From Paracoccus binzhouensis (GTDB taxonomy: Bacteria; Pseudomonadota; Alphaproteobacteria; Rhodobacterales; Rhodobacteraceae): a stretch of 64,000 nt of DNA. Where the stretch lies: the NCBI RefSeq assembly GCF_016446475.1, contig NZ_JAEHFP010000001.1:1-64000 (forward strand), in the 5' to 3' direction. Below are positions 17,702 to 26,172 of this stretch, piece after piece (the stretch's first letter is position 1; each line of letters begins with the position of its first letter). The notes below the pieces were generated by a model, which saw only the letters and a list, made by a program, of their open reading frames with translations, was not told the origin of the DNA and made no database searches. A program made the position numbers and the translations under genes.

Positions 17702-18997
17702 ATGCAGACCAATTTCACCGCTGAACAACTGGCCGACCCCGGCACCGCCCGCGCCAACGAGATCCTGCGCAGCTGCGTGCATTGCGGCTTTTGCACCGCG
17801 ACCTGCCCGACCTACAAGGTGCTGGGCGACGAGCTGGACAGCCCGCGCGGCCGCATCTACCTGATCAAGGACATGCTGGAAAACGGCAAGGTGCCCGACG
17901 CCAAGACCGTCGGCCATATCGATCGCTGCCTCAGCTGCCTCAGCTGCATGACCACCTGTCCTTCGGGCGTGCATTACATGCACCTGGTCGATCACGCCCG
18001 CGACTATATCGAAAAGACCTATCGCCGGCCCCTGGGCGAGCGGGCGCTGCGTTGGCTTCTGGCGAAGATCCTGCCCTATCCAGGGCGCTTCCGGCTGGCG
18101 CTCATGGGCGCGAAACTCGCGCGGCCGTTTCGCCGGCTGGTGCCGGATGCGCGGCTGCGGGCGATGCTGGACATGGCGCCCCGCGACATCCCGCCGCCCA
18201 GCCTGAACGACCGCCCGCAGGTCTTTGCCGCCGAGGGGTCGCGCCGCAAGCGGGTGGCGCTGCTGATCGGCTGCGCGCAAAGGGCGCTGAACACCGACAT
18301 CAACGACGCGACCATCCGCCTGCTGCGCCGGCACGGCTGCGAGGTGGTGATCCCGCGGGGGCTGGGCTGCTGCGGCGCGCTGACCCATCACATGGGCAAG
18401 ACCGGCGAAAGCCACGCCATGGCCGCCGCCAATATCCGCGCGCTGATGGCCGAGGTGGCGGGCGAGGGGCTGGACGCGGTGGTCATCAACACCTCGGGCT
18501 GCGGCACCACGGTCAAGGATTACGGGCATATGTTCGCGGATGATCCGCTGGCGGCCGATGCCGCGCGGGTCGCGGCCCTGGCCAAGGACATTACCGAGAT
18601 CATGGCCGATCTGGGCCTGCGCGAGCCCGGCCATGCCGAGCCGCTGCGCGTCGGCTATCACGCCGCCTGCTCGTTGCAGCACGGCCAGCAGATCCGCGCG
18701 ACGCCCAAGGAGCTTTTGGCCGCCGCCGGCTTCACCGTGCTGGAGCCGAAGGACGCGCATCTTTGCTGCGGCTCGGCCGGCACCTACAACCTGATGCAGC
18801 CAGCGATCTCGGCCGACCTCAGGCGCCGCAAGGTCGAGACGCTGGAGGCCCTGACCCCGCAGGTCATCAGCGCCGGCAATATCGGCTGCATGATGCAGAT
18901 CGGCTCGGGCACCGGGGTGCCGGTGGTCCATACCGCCGAACTGCTGGACTGGGCGACCGGCGGGCCGAAGCCGGCGGCCCTGGTCCGCGGCGTCTGA
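17702..18997 (+). CDS. glcF: Glycolate oxidase iron-sulfur subunit
   Basis: A 431-residue protein with two [4Fe-4S] ferredoxin-type clusters near the N-terminus: Cys25/28/31/35 and Cys76/79/82/86. Two cysteine-rich CCG domains follow (GLGCCGALTHHMG and LCCGSAGTYN), the GlcF/heterodisulfide-reductase D-like arrangement. It passes electrons from the flavin subunits to the respiratory quinone pool. Last gene of the glc operon; no obvious terminator follows, only an A-rich run after the stop. Confidence 0.93.
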   Translation: MQTNFTAEQLADPGTARANEILRSCVHCGFCTATCPTYKVLGDELDSPRGRIYLIKDMLENGKVPDAKTVGHIDRCLSCLSCMTTCPSGVHYMHLVDHARDYIEKTYRRPLGERALRWLLAKILPYPGRFRLALMGAKLARPFRRLVPDARLRAMLDMAPRDIPPPSLNDRPQVFAAEGSRRKRVALLIGCAQRALNTDINDATIRLLRRHGCEVVIPRGLGCCGALTHHMGKTGESHAMAAANIRALMAEVAGEGLDAVVINTSGCGTTVKDYGHMFADDPLAADAARVAALAKDITEIMADLGLREPGHAEPLRVGYHAACSLQHGQQIRATPKELLAAAGFTVLEPKDAHLCCGSAGTYNLMQPAISADLRRRKVETLEALTPQVISAGNIGCMMQIGSGTGVPVVHTAELLDWATGGPKPAALVRGV

Positions 18998-19028
18998 AGC
19001 CTTCGCCGAAAAAAAAAATCGCGGCGCC

Positions 19029-19055
19029 TGTCACAAACCGGCGCCCCGGCTCGTC
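19029..19055 (+). promoter_or_regulatory. ECF41-type promoter
   Basis: TGTCACA at 19029-19035 and CGTC at 19052-19055 are separated by 16 bp. This equals the promoter motif reported for ECF41 sigma factors (TGTCACA, 16-17 bp, CGTC). It sits just upstream of the two-gene ECF41 module, so autoregulation is likely. Confidence 0.8.
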
Positions 19056-19072
19056 ATGGTTCTGTAGGAAGC

Positions 19073-19552
19073 ATGATGGAGAAACCGACCATGACCCCAC
19101 GTCTCGACTATTTCAAGGCCGCCCCCGAGGCGATGAAGGCGATGCTGGCGCTGGAGATGGCGTCCCGGCAGCTCTCGATCCCGCTGGCGCTGCGCGAACT
19201 GGTGAAGATGCGCGTGTCGCAGATCAACGGCTGCGCTTTCTGCCTCGACATGCACGCGCCCGAGGCGCGGGCGGCCGGGATTTCGCAGCAGAAGCTGGAC
19301 GTGCTGGCGGCCTGGCGGGAAAGTCCGGCCTTCGACGCGCGCGAACGCGCGGCGCTGGCCTGGGCCGAGGCGCTGACCCGACTGGAGGCCAGCGGCGCGC
19401 CGCAGGGCGATTACGACGCCCTTGCCGCGCAGTTCAGCGCGGTGGAATGTGTCGAGCTGACGCTGGTCGTCAACACCATCAATGCCTGGAACCGCTTCGC
19501 GGTCGGTTTCCGGGCGCTGCATCCCGAACGGACCGAGGGCGATGGCCGCTGA
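19073..19552 (+). CDS. Carboxymuconolactone-decarboxylase (AhpD-like) partner of the ECF41 sigma factor
   Basis: A 159-residue all-helical protein of the AhpD/carboxymuconolactone decarboxylase family. The redox site is Cys54-x2-Cys57 followed by His61 (GCAFCLDMH), typical of the AhpD-like alkylhydroperoxidase core rather than of true decarboxylases. Such proteins are one of the three conserved partners (COE) of ECF41 sigma factors, possibly a redox target or signal. Its gene overlaps the sigma gene by 11 bases. AGGA lies three bases before the ATG at 19073 and six before a second ATG at 19076; either could be used. Confidence 0.88.
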   Translation: MMEKPTMTPRLDYFKAAPEAMKAMLALEMASRQLSIPLALRELVKMRVSQINGCAFCLDMHAPEARAAGISQQKLDVLAAWRESPAFDARERAALAWAEALTRLEASGAPQGDYDALAAQFSAVECVELTLVVNTINAWNRFAVGFRALHPERTEGDGR

Positions 19553-20435
19553 TCGCCACAGCGAGATCTTCGAAAACGAGCGCCGCCGGCTGGCGGGGCT
19601 CGCCTATCGCATGACGGGCTCGGTCGCCGATACCGAGGATATCCTGCAAGAGGCCTGGCTGCGCTTTGCCCGCCAGGATCTGGCGGCGATCGCGCAGCCG
19701 CCGCGCTGGCTGGGCGCCGCCGTCACCCGGCTCTGCCTCGACCAGCTGAAATCGGCGCGGAAGCGGCGCGAGACCTATGTCGGTGCCTGGCTGCCCGAGC
19801 CGCTGGTCCAGGACGACGACCCCGGCGCCGAGCGGCAATGGATGGTGACCGAGGATGTGGGCATCGCCCTGGTCCTGACACTGGAGGCGCTGTCGCCCGA
19901 GATGCGCGCGGCCTTCATCCTGCGCGATGCCTTCGACTATGCTTTCGAGGAGATCGCGGCGGTGGTCGGCCGCAGCCCGGCCGCCTGCCGCCAGCTGGTC
20001 TCGCGCGCGCGGCGGCGGCTGGCCGGGGCCGAGATGCCGAGGCCGGTGGCGCAGGAGGAGGCGCTGCCCATCGTCACCGCCTTCTGGCAGGCCAGCCGGC
20101 AGGGCGACATGGAGGGCTTGCTGCGGCTTTTCGCCGAGGAGATCGAGGTGCATAGCGACGGCGGCGGCAAGGTGCCCTCGGCGATCAACGTGCTGCGCGG
20201 GCGGCGGCGGGCGGCCGGGTTCTTCGCCGGGCTGGCGCGCAAATGGCCCTATCCGCAAGCGCCCGCACCGCGGTTCTGCCGGATCAACGGCTCGCCCGGC
20301 TTCGTCTCGGTCGAACTGGGCGGGGTGGTCCAGACCACGGCGCTGGCGATCAGGGACGGCCGCATCGCCGCCATCTGGATCGTCCGCAATCCCGACAAGC
20401 TGCGCCATCTCGAACCGGGCCTGCGGACCGGGTAA
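19542..20435 (+). CDS. ECF41-family RNA polymerase sigma factor with SnoaL-like C-terminal extension
   Basis: A 297-residue ECF sigma factor. Region 2 is at about residues 8-75 (AYRMTGSVADTEDILQEAWL) and region 4 at about 113-162 (EEIAAVVGRSPAACRQLVSRARRRL). The long C-terminal extension resembles a SnoaL/NTF2 fold. The three hallmark ECF41 motifs are all present: WLPEP at 83-87, DGGGK at 206-210 and NPDKL at 283-287. In this family there is no separate anti-sigma factor; the extension controls activity. The start overlaps the upstream gene by 11 bases. Confidence 0.93.
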   Translation: MAADRHSEIFENERRRLAGLAYRMTGSVADTEDILQEAWLRFARQDLAAIAQPPRWLGAAVTRLCLDQLKSARKRRETYVGAWLPEPLVQDDDPGAERQWMVTEDVGIALVLTLEALSPEMRAAFILRDAFDYAFEEIAAVVGRSPAACRQLVSRARRRLAGAEMPRPVAQEEALPIVTAFWQASRQGDMEGLLRLFAEEIEVHSDGGGKVPSAINVLRGRRRAAGFFAGLARKWPYPQAPAPRFCRINGSPGFVSVELGGVVQTTALAIRDGRIAAIWIVRNPDKLRHLEPGLRTG

Positions 20436-20439
20436 GCCC

Positions 20440-20469
20440 CGCCGAGCCCGCCCTGCGGCGCGATTTTTT
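20440..20469 (+). terminator. Probable intrinsic terminator after the ECF41 gene
   Basis: CGCCG at 20440-20444 can pair with CGGCG at 20456-20460, followed by CGA and six T residues (20464-20469). The stem is short but GC-only and the U-tract is clear. Confidence 0.55.
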
Positions 20470-20549
20470 CCCGTTTCGTCCAACGGTCACGGAAATATCG
20501 CGGCTTTCATGCTACCTTTTCGCAAATGCCGTCAGCGGAAGGGAGTGCC

Positions 20550-22820
20550 ATGGTCGATCTGCGCGTCCAGGCCGAGGTCGAGAATGTCGTGCGCGAGCGG
20601 CTGCGGCGGGCCCGGCCGGAAATCGAGGCCTCGCTGGCCCATATCGCCCAGGGCAATCCGCTGGCGGCCGAAACCACGATCCCGCGCCGGCTGGAGCGGT
20701 TGCAGGCCAAGACCGGCGGCAGCCGGGCCGAGGCGGCGCTGCTGTCGGCCGCCATCGACATGGCCGGCGCCGGCCTCGCCACCACCCGCAGCAAGCAGCC
20801 GGGGCCCGAGGCGATCCGGGGCACCACGCTGGATTTCGTGGGCGTGGCCTTCCTGGAACGCGGCCGGCGCGCCGCCGACGCGGTGGGCCGGGTCGCCCAT
20901 CTGAACGGCGGGCCGCAGGGCACCGGGTTTCTGGTGGCGCCGAACCTGTTCCTGACCAACCACCATGTCATCGAGACACCCGCGGCCGCCGCCCGCCTGC
21001 AGGTGCAGTTCGACTATGAACACGACCGGTTGGGGCGGGTGCGGGCGGTCTCGGGCTTCCTGTTCGACCCGGAGCGGTGCTTCGTCACCGACGGGATCGA
21101 GGGGCTGGACTATACGCTGATCGGCGTCGGCCCGCGCCGCGAGGGCAGCCGGGCGCTGGCGGAATTCGGCTTCATCCCGCTGTCGGAGGCCACCGACAAG
21201 CACATGCTGGGCGAGATCGCCAACCTGATCCAGCATCCCGACGGCCGCTTCAAGGAACTGGTGCTGCGCGAGAACCATTTGGTCGCCCGCGACGAGACCC
21301 GGCAGGTGCTGCATTACGTCGCCGATACCGAGCAGGGCTCATCGGGCGCGCCGGTGTTCAACAACGAATGGGAGCCGATCGCCCTGCATCACTGGGGCGG
21401 CCCCTGGCGCGAGGTGATGGACAGCGCCGGCCGGCCCCTGGCGCGCGAGATCAACGAGGGCATCCGCATCAGCGCCATCGTCCGGGATCTGCGCGCCCGG
21501 GCAGAGGCGGCAGCGGTCGATGCGGCGGCGATCCGGGAGGCGCTGGCCGCCTGGGATGCCGCCGGTCGCAGCCCCGGGCCCATGTCGCCGGCGGGGCCGC
21601 CCGTGGCCGACGCGCCCGTGCCCCCTGCGCCGGTGTCGAGGCATGGCGACGGCTCGGTGACCTGGACCTTGCCCATCGAGATCACCCTGCGCGCGCCCTG
21701 GCTGGCCGGTGCTGCCGCGCCCGTGCCGCCGCCCGGCGGCGCCGAGGCGGGCACCTGGCGCAGCGAGGATTTCGCCGACCGCGGCGGCTATGAGCCGGGC
21801 TTCATTCCCGGCCATATCGTGCCGCTGCCCGGCACCGATGCGCTGCCCTGGCGGCTGGCCCGAAACCAGCTGGCGGCCGCGGGCGACGATCCGCACGAGC
21901 TGCGCTATCACCATTTCTCGATCCTGATGAATGCCGACCGCCGGCTGGCCTGCTGCACCGCCGTCAATATCGACGGCGCCCGGATCCGGGCGGTCAATCG
22001 CGACGACAAGACCGTCATCGCCGACCCGACGCTGGCCCAGCTGGGCATCGAATCGGCCGAGGCCAGCGACGATTTCCGCCCCGACCGCCGCATCCTGCCC
22101 GAGGAGCAGATGAACCGGCCCTTCTATGCGGACCAGGTGGTGCCGGGCTTCCCGGACCCCAGCTCGGCCGGGCGCATCGCCCGGATGTTCCAGAAGGGCC
22201 ATATCATCCTGCGCGGCGATCCGGCCTGGGGCAGCGAGGCCGAGGCCCGCGCCGCCGAGCGCGACACCTTCTTCTATACCAATGCCGCGCCGCAGGTCGG
22301 TTTCTTCAACCAAGGGAGCGCGCTCGACCGGCCAGGCGCCAAGGGCAAGCTGCGCTGGCGCGCGGTCGAGACCTATGTGCTGCGCAATGCCGTGACCATG
22401 CGGCAAAGGATCAGCGTCTTCGCCGGCCCGATCTTCGACGATGCGGCCGACCCGGTCTATCGCTTCGGCGCCCGGGTGCCGATGCGGTTCTGGAAGATCG
22501 CGGTCTGGAACGACGGGACCGCGCTGCGCGCCATCGCGCTGATCGCCGACCAGCGCCCGGTGCTGGAGGTCATGCCCGAGGCGATCGGCGCCGAGGCCTT
22601 CCAGGACGAGGAGGAACTGGCCCGGGTCTCGGAATTCCTGTCCACGGTGCGCGAGGTCGAGGCGCTGACGCATCTGGAGTTTCCTGCGGCGCTGCGCGAC
22701 GGCGATGTGCGGGCGGGCGCGGCCGATCCGGTCCCGGCCCTGACGCTGCAGCCGGCGGCGCTGGCCGGCGGCGTCCCGCCGCCGCGGCGCAAGGGCCGCA
22801 AGGCCAGCAAGCGGTCCTGA
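20550..22820 (+). CDS. Fused trypsin-like serine protease and NUC1-type DNA/RNA non-specific endonuclease
   Basis: A 756-residue two-enzyme protein. Residues about 90-320 form a trypsin-like (S1/V8) protease: GTGFLVAP then NHH (His138/139), an Asp in LDYTL (Asp187) and the nucleophile Ser265 in GSSGAP. A Pro/Ala-rich linker spans about 341-366. Residues about 400-690 form an Endonuclease_NS domain: LACCTAVNIDG, the active-site His551 in QKGHIILR (most family members have R-G-H where this has K549-G550-H551), and FYTNAAPQ with FFNQG for metal binding. No signal peptide is visible, so it appears cytoplasmic. The start at 20550 follows AAGGGAG. Function unknown; a proteolysis-triggered nuclease or conflict effector is a hypothesis. 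Confidence 0.85.
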   Translation: MVDLRVQAEVENVVRERLRRARPEIEASLAHIAQGNPLAAETTIPRRLERLQAKTGGSRAEAALLSAAIDMAGAGLATTRSKQPGPEAIRGTTLDFVGVAFLERGRRAADAVGRVAHLNGGPQGTGFLVAPNLFLTNHHVIETPAAAARLQVQFDYEHDRLGRVRAVSGFLFDPERCFVTDGIEGLDYTLIGVGPRREGSRALAEFGFIPLSEATDKHMLGEIANLIQHPDGRFKELVLRENHLVARDETRQVLHYVADTEQGSSGAPVFNNEWEPIALHHWGGPWREVMDSAGRPLAREINEGIRISAIVRDLRARAEAAAVDAAAIREALAAWDAAGRSPGPMSPAGPPVADAPVPPAPVSRHGDGSVTWTLPIEITLRAPWLAGAAAPVPPPGGAEAGTWRSEDFADRGGYEPGFIPGHIVPLPGTDALPWRLARNQLAAAGDDPHELRYHHFSILMNADRRLACCTAVNIDGARIRAVNRDDKTVIADPTLAQLGIESAEASDDFRPDRRILPEEQMNRPFYADQVVPGFPDPSSAGRIARMFQKGHIILRGDPAWGSEAEARAAERDTFFYTNAAPQVGFFNQGSALDRPGAKGKLRWRAVETYVLRNAVTMRQRISVFAGPIFDDAADPVYRFGARVPMRFWKIAVWNDGTALRAIALIADQRPVLEVMPEAIGAEAFQDEEELARVSEFLSTVREVEALTHLEFPAALRDGDVRAGAADPVPALTLQPAALAGGVPPPRRKGRKASKRS

Positions 22821-22823
22821 AGC

Positions 22824-24377
22824 CTAGCGCCAGAACCGCTTGGCATCGGCGAAGGCGTCATGCGCCTCGGCCGCGGCCTCGATCAGCACCCGCTTGTCGG
22901 CATGGCCGGCCAGCACGGCCGTGGCCGGATCGTCCTGCAGGCCAAGCCGGGTGATCAGCGCGGGCGCGGTCGCCAGGTCGTTCAGCGCCCCCATCCGGTC
23001 CTGCAGCGCTTCGAGCGCGTCCAGAAACCGCGCCGCCCGGCGCCTGCGGCGCTTCTCGGGGAACAGCGGCGCGAAGAACTCGGCGGCATAGCGCAGCTTC
23101 TTGGCGTCCTTGCGCACCTCGTGCCGGGCCGGGTCCGGCAGTTCGGCCAGGTCGGCGCCGCCCTTCCTGACCTTGCGGCGCAGCCGGTCCAAGGCGGCGG
23201 CGGCGAATTCCCGCGCCGCCATGTCGCGGCTTTCGGCCGCCGCGGGCAGGGCCAGCCAGGGACCGATGGCCAGGTATTCCGCCAGGTCGATCATCAGCAG
23301 CCGGGCGCGGCGCGAGGCCAGCGCCGCCTGGGCCCGCCCATAGGCCGCCTCGCGCGCCGGCTCGATCCTGGCCAGCAAGGCGACGGCTTCATCGCGCGCC
23401 CGCAGCACGTCCAGGTCGCGCGCCTCGCCCAGCGTGGCGGCCAGCCAGCGGCATTCCTCGGCCAGCCGGCCGGCGGTCTCGTCCCGCAGCATCGGCCGGA
23501 AGATCGACAGCGCCGAGCGCAGGCGGCGCAGCGCCACGCGGGCCTGATGCACCGCCTCGGGGTTGGCGCGGTCGATCAGCGGCTCGTTCAGCCGGAACTG
23601 GAGCAGGCAGGCGGCGGCGATCCGGCGGAAGCTGTCGCCGGCGGTCATGTCCCGGGTCAGGGCGACCGGGGCGGCCTTGTGCATGCGCCGCAAGGGCCCA
23701 CGCAGCAGGAAGCCGCGCCCGGCCTCGTCCAGCAGGCCGAGGCGCAGCGGCGCGATGGCGTCCAGGCGCCGCGCCAGCGAGAACAGCGTCGCCGGTGGGC
23801 CGTCGAGCAGCTCCAGCCCCAGGCTGCACAGGGCCGCGCGGCGACCATCGGCCGTCACATCGCCCTGGTCCAGCACCAGCCGGATGGTCGCGCCCTCCCA
23901 GGCCAGGGTCCAGAGCCGGCGCTGCGTGGCAAGCGCAAAGATCGGCCCCAGGTCCTGCGCGCGGATGCCGAGCAGCGCCGGGACCGGCATGGAATCGTCC
24001 AGAACCGGCCGGTCGCCCGCGACCTCGCGGCGCCACTCCGGCAGCGCGAACAGTCCCGGCGGCGCGCCGGGCGCCTGAAGGATCTGCTGCCGGTCGCCCC
24101 CCTGTTCGCGGATGCGCAGGGTGAAGCCGGCCGCGGCCAGGTCGCCGCCGGAGCTGTCGAAATAGGTGGTGCGCCGCGCGATCGGCTGCGGCACGCCCGG
24201 CAGCAGCTCGGACCCGGCCAGGACCGCCGCCGCATCGGGGCCGAGGTCCAGCTGCAGCGCCTCGGTGGTGATCGGGCATCCGGGCGCGCAAGGGTCGCCG
24301 GCCCGGGGCAGGCCCGGAATCGCTGCCTTGCCGTCCCGGTCTTCTTCGGTCCTGTCGGTCATGGTCGGTCGCTTCAT
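22824..24377 (-). CDS. CYTH-CHAD domain protein (polyphosphate/triphosphate-related)
   Basis: A 517-residue protein with an N-terminal CYTH triphosphate-tunnel domain (about residues 35-235) and a C-terminal CHAD helical domain (about 240-515). The CHAD part shows the conserved histidine-basic patches VHQARVALRRLRSALS and HEVRKDAKKLRYA that bind polyphosphate. The usual ExExK opening motif of CYTH is degenerate here (EALQLDL), so catalysis as an inorganic triphosphatase is uncertain. It converges on the protease-nuclease gene with three bases between stops. An alternative start is the ATG at 24362. Confidence 0.85.
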   Translation of the reverse strand: MKRPTMTDRTEEDRDGKAAIPGLPRAGDPCAPGCPITTEALQLDLGPDAAAVLAGSELLPGVPQPIARRTTYFDSSGGDLAAAGFTLRIREQGGDRQQILQAPGAPPGLFALPEWRREVAGDRPVLDDSMPVPALLGIRAQDLGPIFALATQRRLWTLAWEGATIRLVLDQGDVTADGRRAALCSLGLELLDGPPATLFSLARRLDAIAPLRLGLLDEAGRGFLLRGPLRRMHKAAPVALTRDMTAGDSFRRIAAACLLQFRLNEPLIDRANPEAVHQARVALRRLRSALSIFRPMLRDETAGRLAEECRWLAATLGEARDLDVLRARDEAVALLARIEPAREAAYGRAQAALASRRARLLMIDLAEYLAIGPWLALPAAAESRDMAAREFAAAALDRLRRKVRKGGADLAELPDPARHEVRKDAKKLRYAAEFFAPLFPEKRRRRRAARFLDALEALQDRMGALNDLATAPALITRLGLQDDPATAVLAGHADKRVLIEAAAEAHDAFADAKRFWR

Positions 24378-24575
24378 CCTGTCCCGATGCCTATGCGGGG
24401 AGTTGATGAAGATAATATGTCAGCCGCTTGACGGGCTGCAGAAAATCCGCGCGGGAAGCGGGAGCGGGCGACGGAAGCCTCGGGGCCGGGCGGGGCCGCC
24501 TGGTCCCCGCCGGCGCGGAACGGGCTTGCGGGCAGGCGCCGGGACGGTCCCCGGACCTGCCGCGCAGGGTGCGGT
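24378..24575. other. 198-bp intergenic stretch
   Basis: No gene is evident. The AT-richer part near 24405-24440 (minus-strand hexamer-like CATATTAT) may hold the promoter of the CYTH-CHAD gene. The imperfect dyad CAGCC...GGCTG at 24421-24438 is noted without assigned role. Confidence 0.3.
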
Positions 24576-24824
24576 TCATTGCGCCGGGCTTGCGCCGGCA
24601 TCGGGCGCGGGATCCGGGGCGGGCGCGGTTCCGGTTTCGGGTGCCGGGGCGGGCACCTCGTCGGCCGGGCCGGGGATTTCGCCCGGGATCTCGGGATTGC
24701 TGGTTTCGTCGGCGAACCACCACAGGAAGCCCAGGATGGCGATCAGCACGGCGGCGGCGATGCCGATGATCGGCACCAGGTGGCGGCGCCTCTGCCTGGC
24801 GATATTGGTGCGGGGTGCGGACAT
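24576..24824 (-). CDS. Small single-span membrane protein with Pro/Ala-rich tail
   Basis: An 82-residue protein. A basic N-terminus (RQRRRH) precedes one transmembrane helix (about residues 16-36, LVPIIGIAAAVLIAILGFLW-like). The rest is a low-complexity tail rich in Pro, Ala, Glu and Asp. The topology predicts the tail in the periplasm (positive-inside rule). AGGAGA lies six bases before the ATG. I do not recognise a family. It sits between the CYTH-CHAD and the carboxylate-amine ligase genes on the same strand, but no functional link can be read from sequence. Confidence 0.7.
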   Translation of the reverse strand: MSAPRTNIARQRRRHLVPIIGIAAAVLIAILGFLWWFADETSNPEIPGEIPGPADEVPAPAPETGTAPAPDPAPDAGASPAQ

Positions 24825-24968
24825 GGGAATCTCCTTTTCCGTCTGGCGGCCCTCGCCCGGGGTCGGGAACCGAACCCCTCGGCGGCCGGGTTGTTCCCGG
24901 CTTCGTCCTGCGTGCCCCGCCCAGCCAGTCCGCCCCTGCCGGTCCGCGCGCGCTTGGCGGCCCGGCGC

Positions 24969-26099
24969 CTACAGGTCGCGGCGGAACTCGGCGATCAGCC
25001 ACATCACCACCGCGCGGAAGGCTTCCTCGCGGCTGGCGCCGGCGGCCAGCGCGCTGGCGAAGATCGCCCGCTGCTGCTCGGCCGCGTTGCCGCGGGCGAT
25101 GATCCGGCGCAGGCCGGCCACGGCGGGCTGGCAGTCCAGCGCATCGGCATCCTCGGCGATCGCCGCCAGCCAGTCCTCGGCGAGCGCCTCGAAGGGGATG
25201 ATGCGGCCGGTGCCGAAGTCGATCAGCCCCTCGGTCAGCCCATAGCGGGCGGCGCGCCAGCGGTTCTCGGCCAGCAGGAAATTGTCGTATTGCCGCCAGC
25301 GCAGGTTCCTGCGCGACAGCCGCCACAGCATGCGCAGCGTCGCCTGCACCAGCGCCACCAGGGTGATGGTGTCGTCCAGCCGCGGGCAGGCGTCGCAGAT
25401 CCGCGTCGCGAGCGTCGGGAACCGGGCCGAGGGACGCAGGTCCCACCAGATCTTGCTGGCATCCTCGATGATGCCGCTTTCGGTCAGGGCCGAGACCGAG
25501 CGCGCGAAGCCGCCCCAGCCGGCCAGGCGCGGCGGCAGGCCGGTGCGCGGATAGCCGGCGAAGACCGTGGTACGATACGAGGCCAGCATCGTGTCCTCGC
25601 CCAGCCAGAACGGGCTGGACGCGGACAGCGCCAGCAGTGGCGGCAGGAACCACGAGAACTGGTTCATCAGGTCGATGCGCATGTCCCGGTCGGGGATGCC
25701 GACATGGACATGCATGCCGCAGATCAGCATGCGCCGGGCGACGCCGCCCATTTCCCGCGAGATCCGGTTGTAGCGGTCCTTGTCGGTGCGTCCCTGCGCC
25801 CGCCAGTCCGCGACCGGATGGCAGGCGACCGAGATCGGGGCCAGCCCGAATGCGGCGGCATGGCGGGCGATACCGTCGCGCAGCCGCGCCAGATGTGCCC
25901 GCGCCTCGGCCAGGCCGGCGGCGACGGGGGTGCCGACCTCGATCTGGCAGCGCAGGAATTCCGGCCCGACCTGGCCGGCCAGATCGGCCTTGCAGGCCCG
26001 CATCAGCGCCTCGGGCGCCTCGCATAGCGCGCCGCTTTCGGCATCGACCAGCAGGTATTCCTCTTCGATGCCCAGGGTGAACGGGATCTGCTCTGCCAT
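24969..26099 (-). CDS. YbdK-family carboxylate-amine ligase (GCS2 family)
   Basis: A 376-residue ATP-dependent ligase of the glutamate-cysteine ligase family 2. The opening [11 protein letters not shown] (about residues 9-19) supplies the metal-binding glutamates. [11 protein letters not shown] (about 126-136) is the family hallmark, and the late segment [14 protein letters not shown] is also conserved. E. coli YbdK has weak gamma-glutamylcysteine ligase activity, but the physiological substrate of most homologues is unknown. The product is cytoplasmic and full length for the family. Confidence 0.88.
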   Translation of the reverse strand: MAEQIPFTLGIEEEYLLVDAESGALCEAPEALMRACKADLAGQVGPEFLRCQIEVGTPVAAGLAEARAHLARLRDGIARHAAAFGLAPISVACHPVADWRAQGRTDKDRYNRISREMGGVARRMLICGMHVHVGIPDRDMRIDLMNQFSWFLPPLLALSASSPFWLGEDTMLASYRTTVFAGYPRTGLPPRLAGWGGFARSVSALTESGIIEDASKIWWDLRPSARFPTLATRICDACPRLDDTITLVALVQATLRMLWRLSRRNLRWRQYDNFLLAENRWRAARYGLTEGLIDFGTGRIIPFEALAEDWLAAIAEDADALDCQPAVAGLRRIIARGNAAEQQRAIFASALAAGASREEAFRAVVMWLIAEFRRDL

Positions 26100-26172
26100 C
26101 GGCGGCCCCTTCCTGCCGGATCGCTGTCAGGCGGAACCCGGAACCGCGGCGCGATGTTCCCCGAGCGGCGGT

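Noticed and set aside
22824-26099. CYTH-CHAD, small membrane protein and YbdK-type ligase as one functional system with the protease-nuclease
   Set aside because: The protease-nuclease is convergent, gaps of 140-200 bp separate the others, and nothing in the sequences links the activities.
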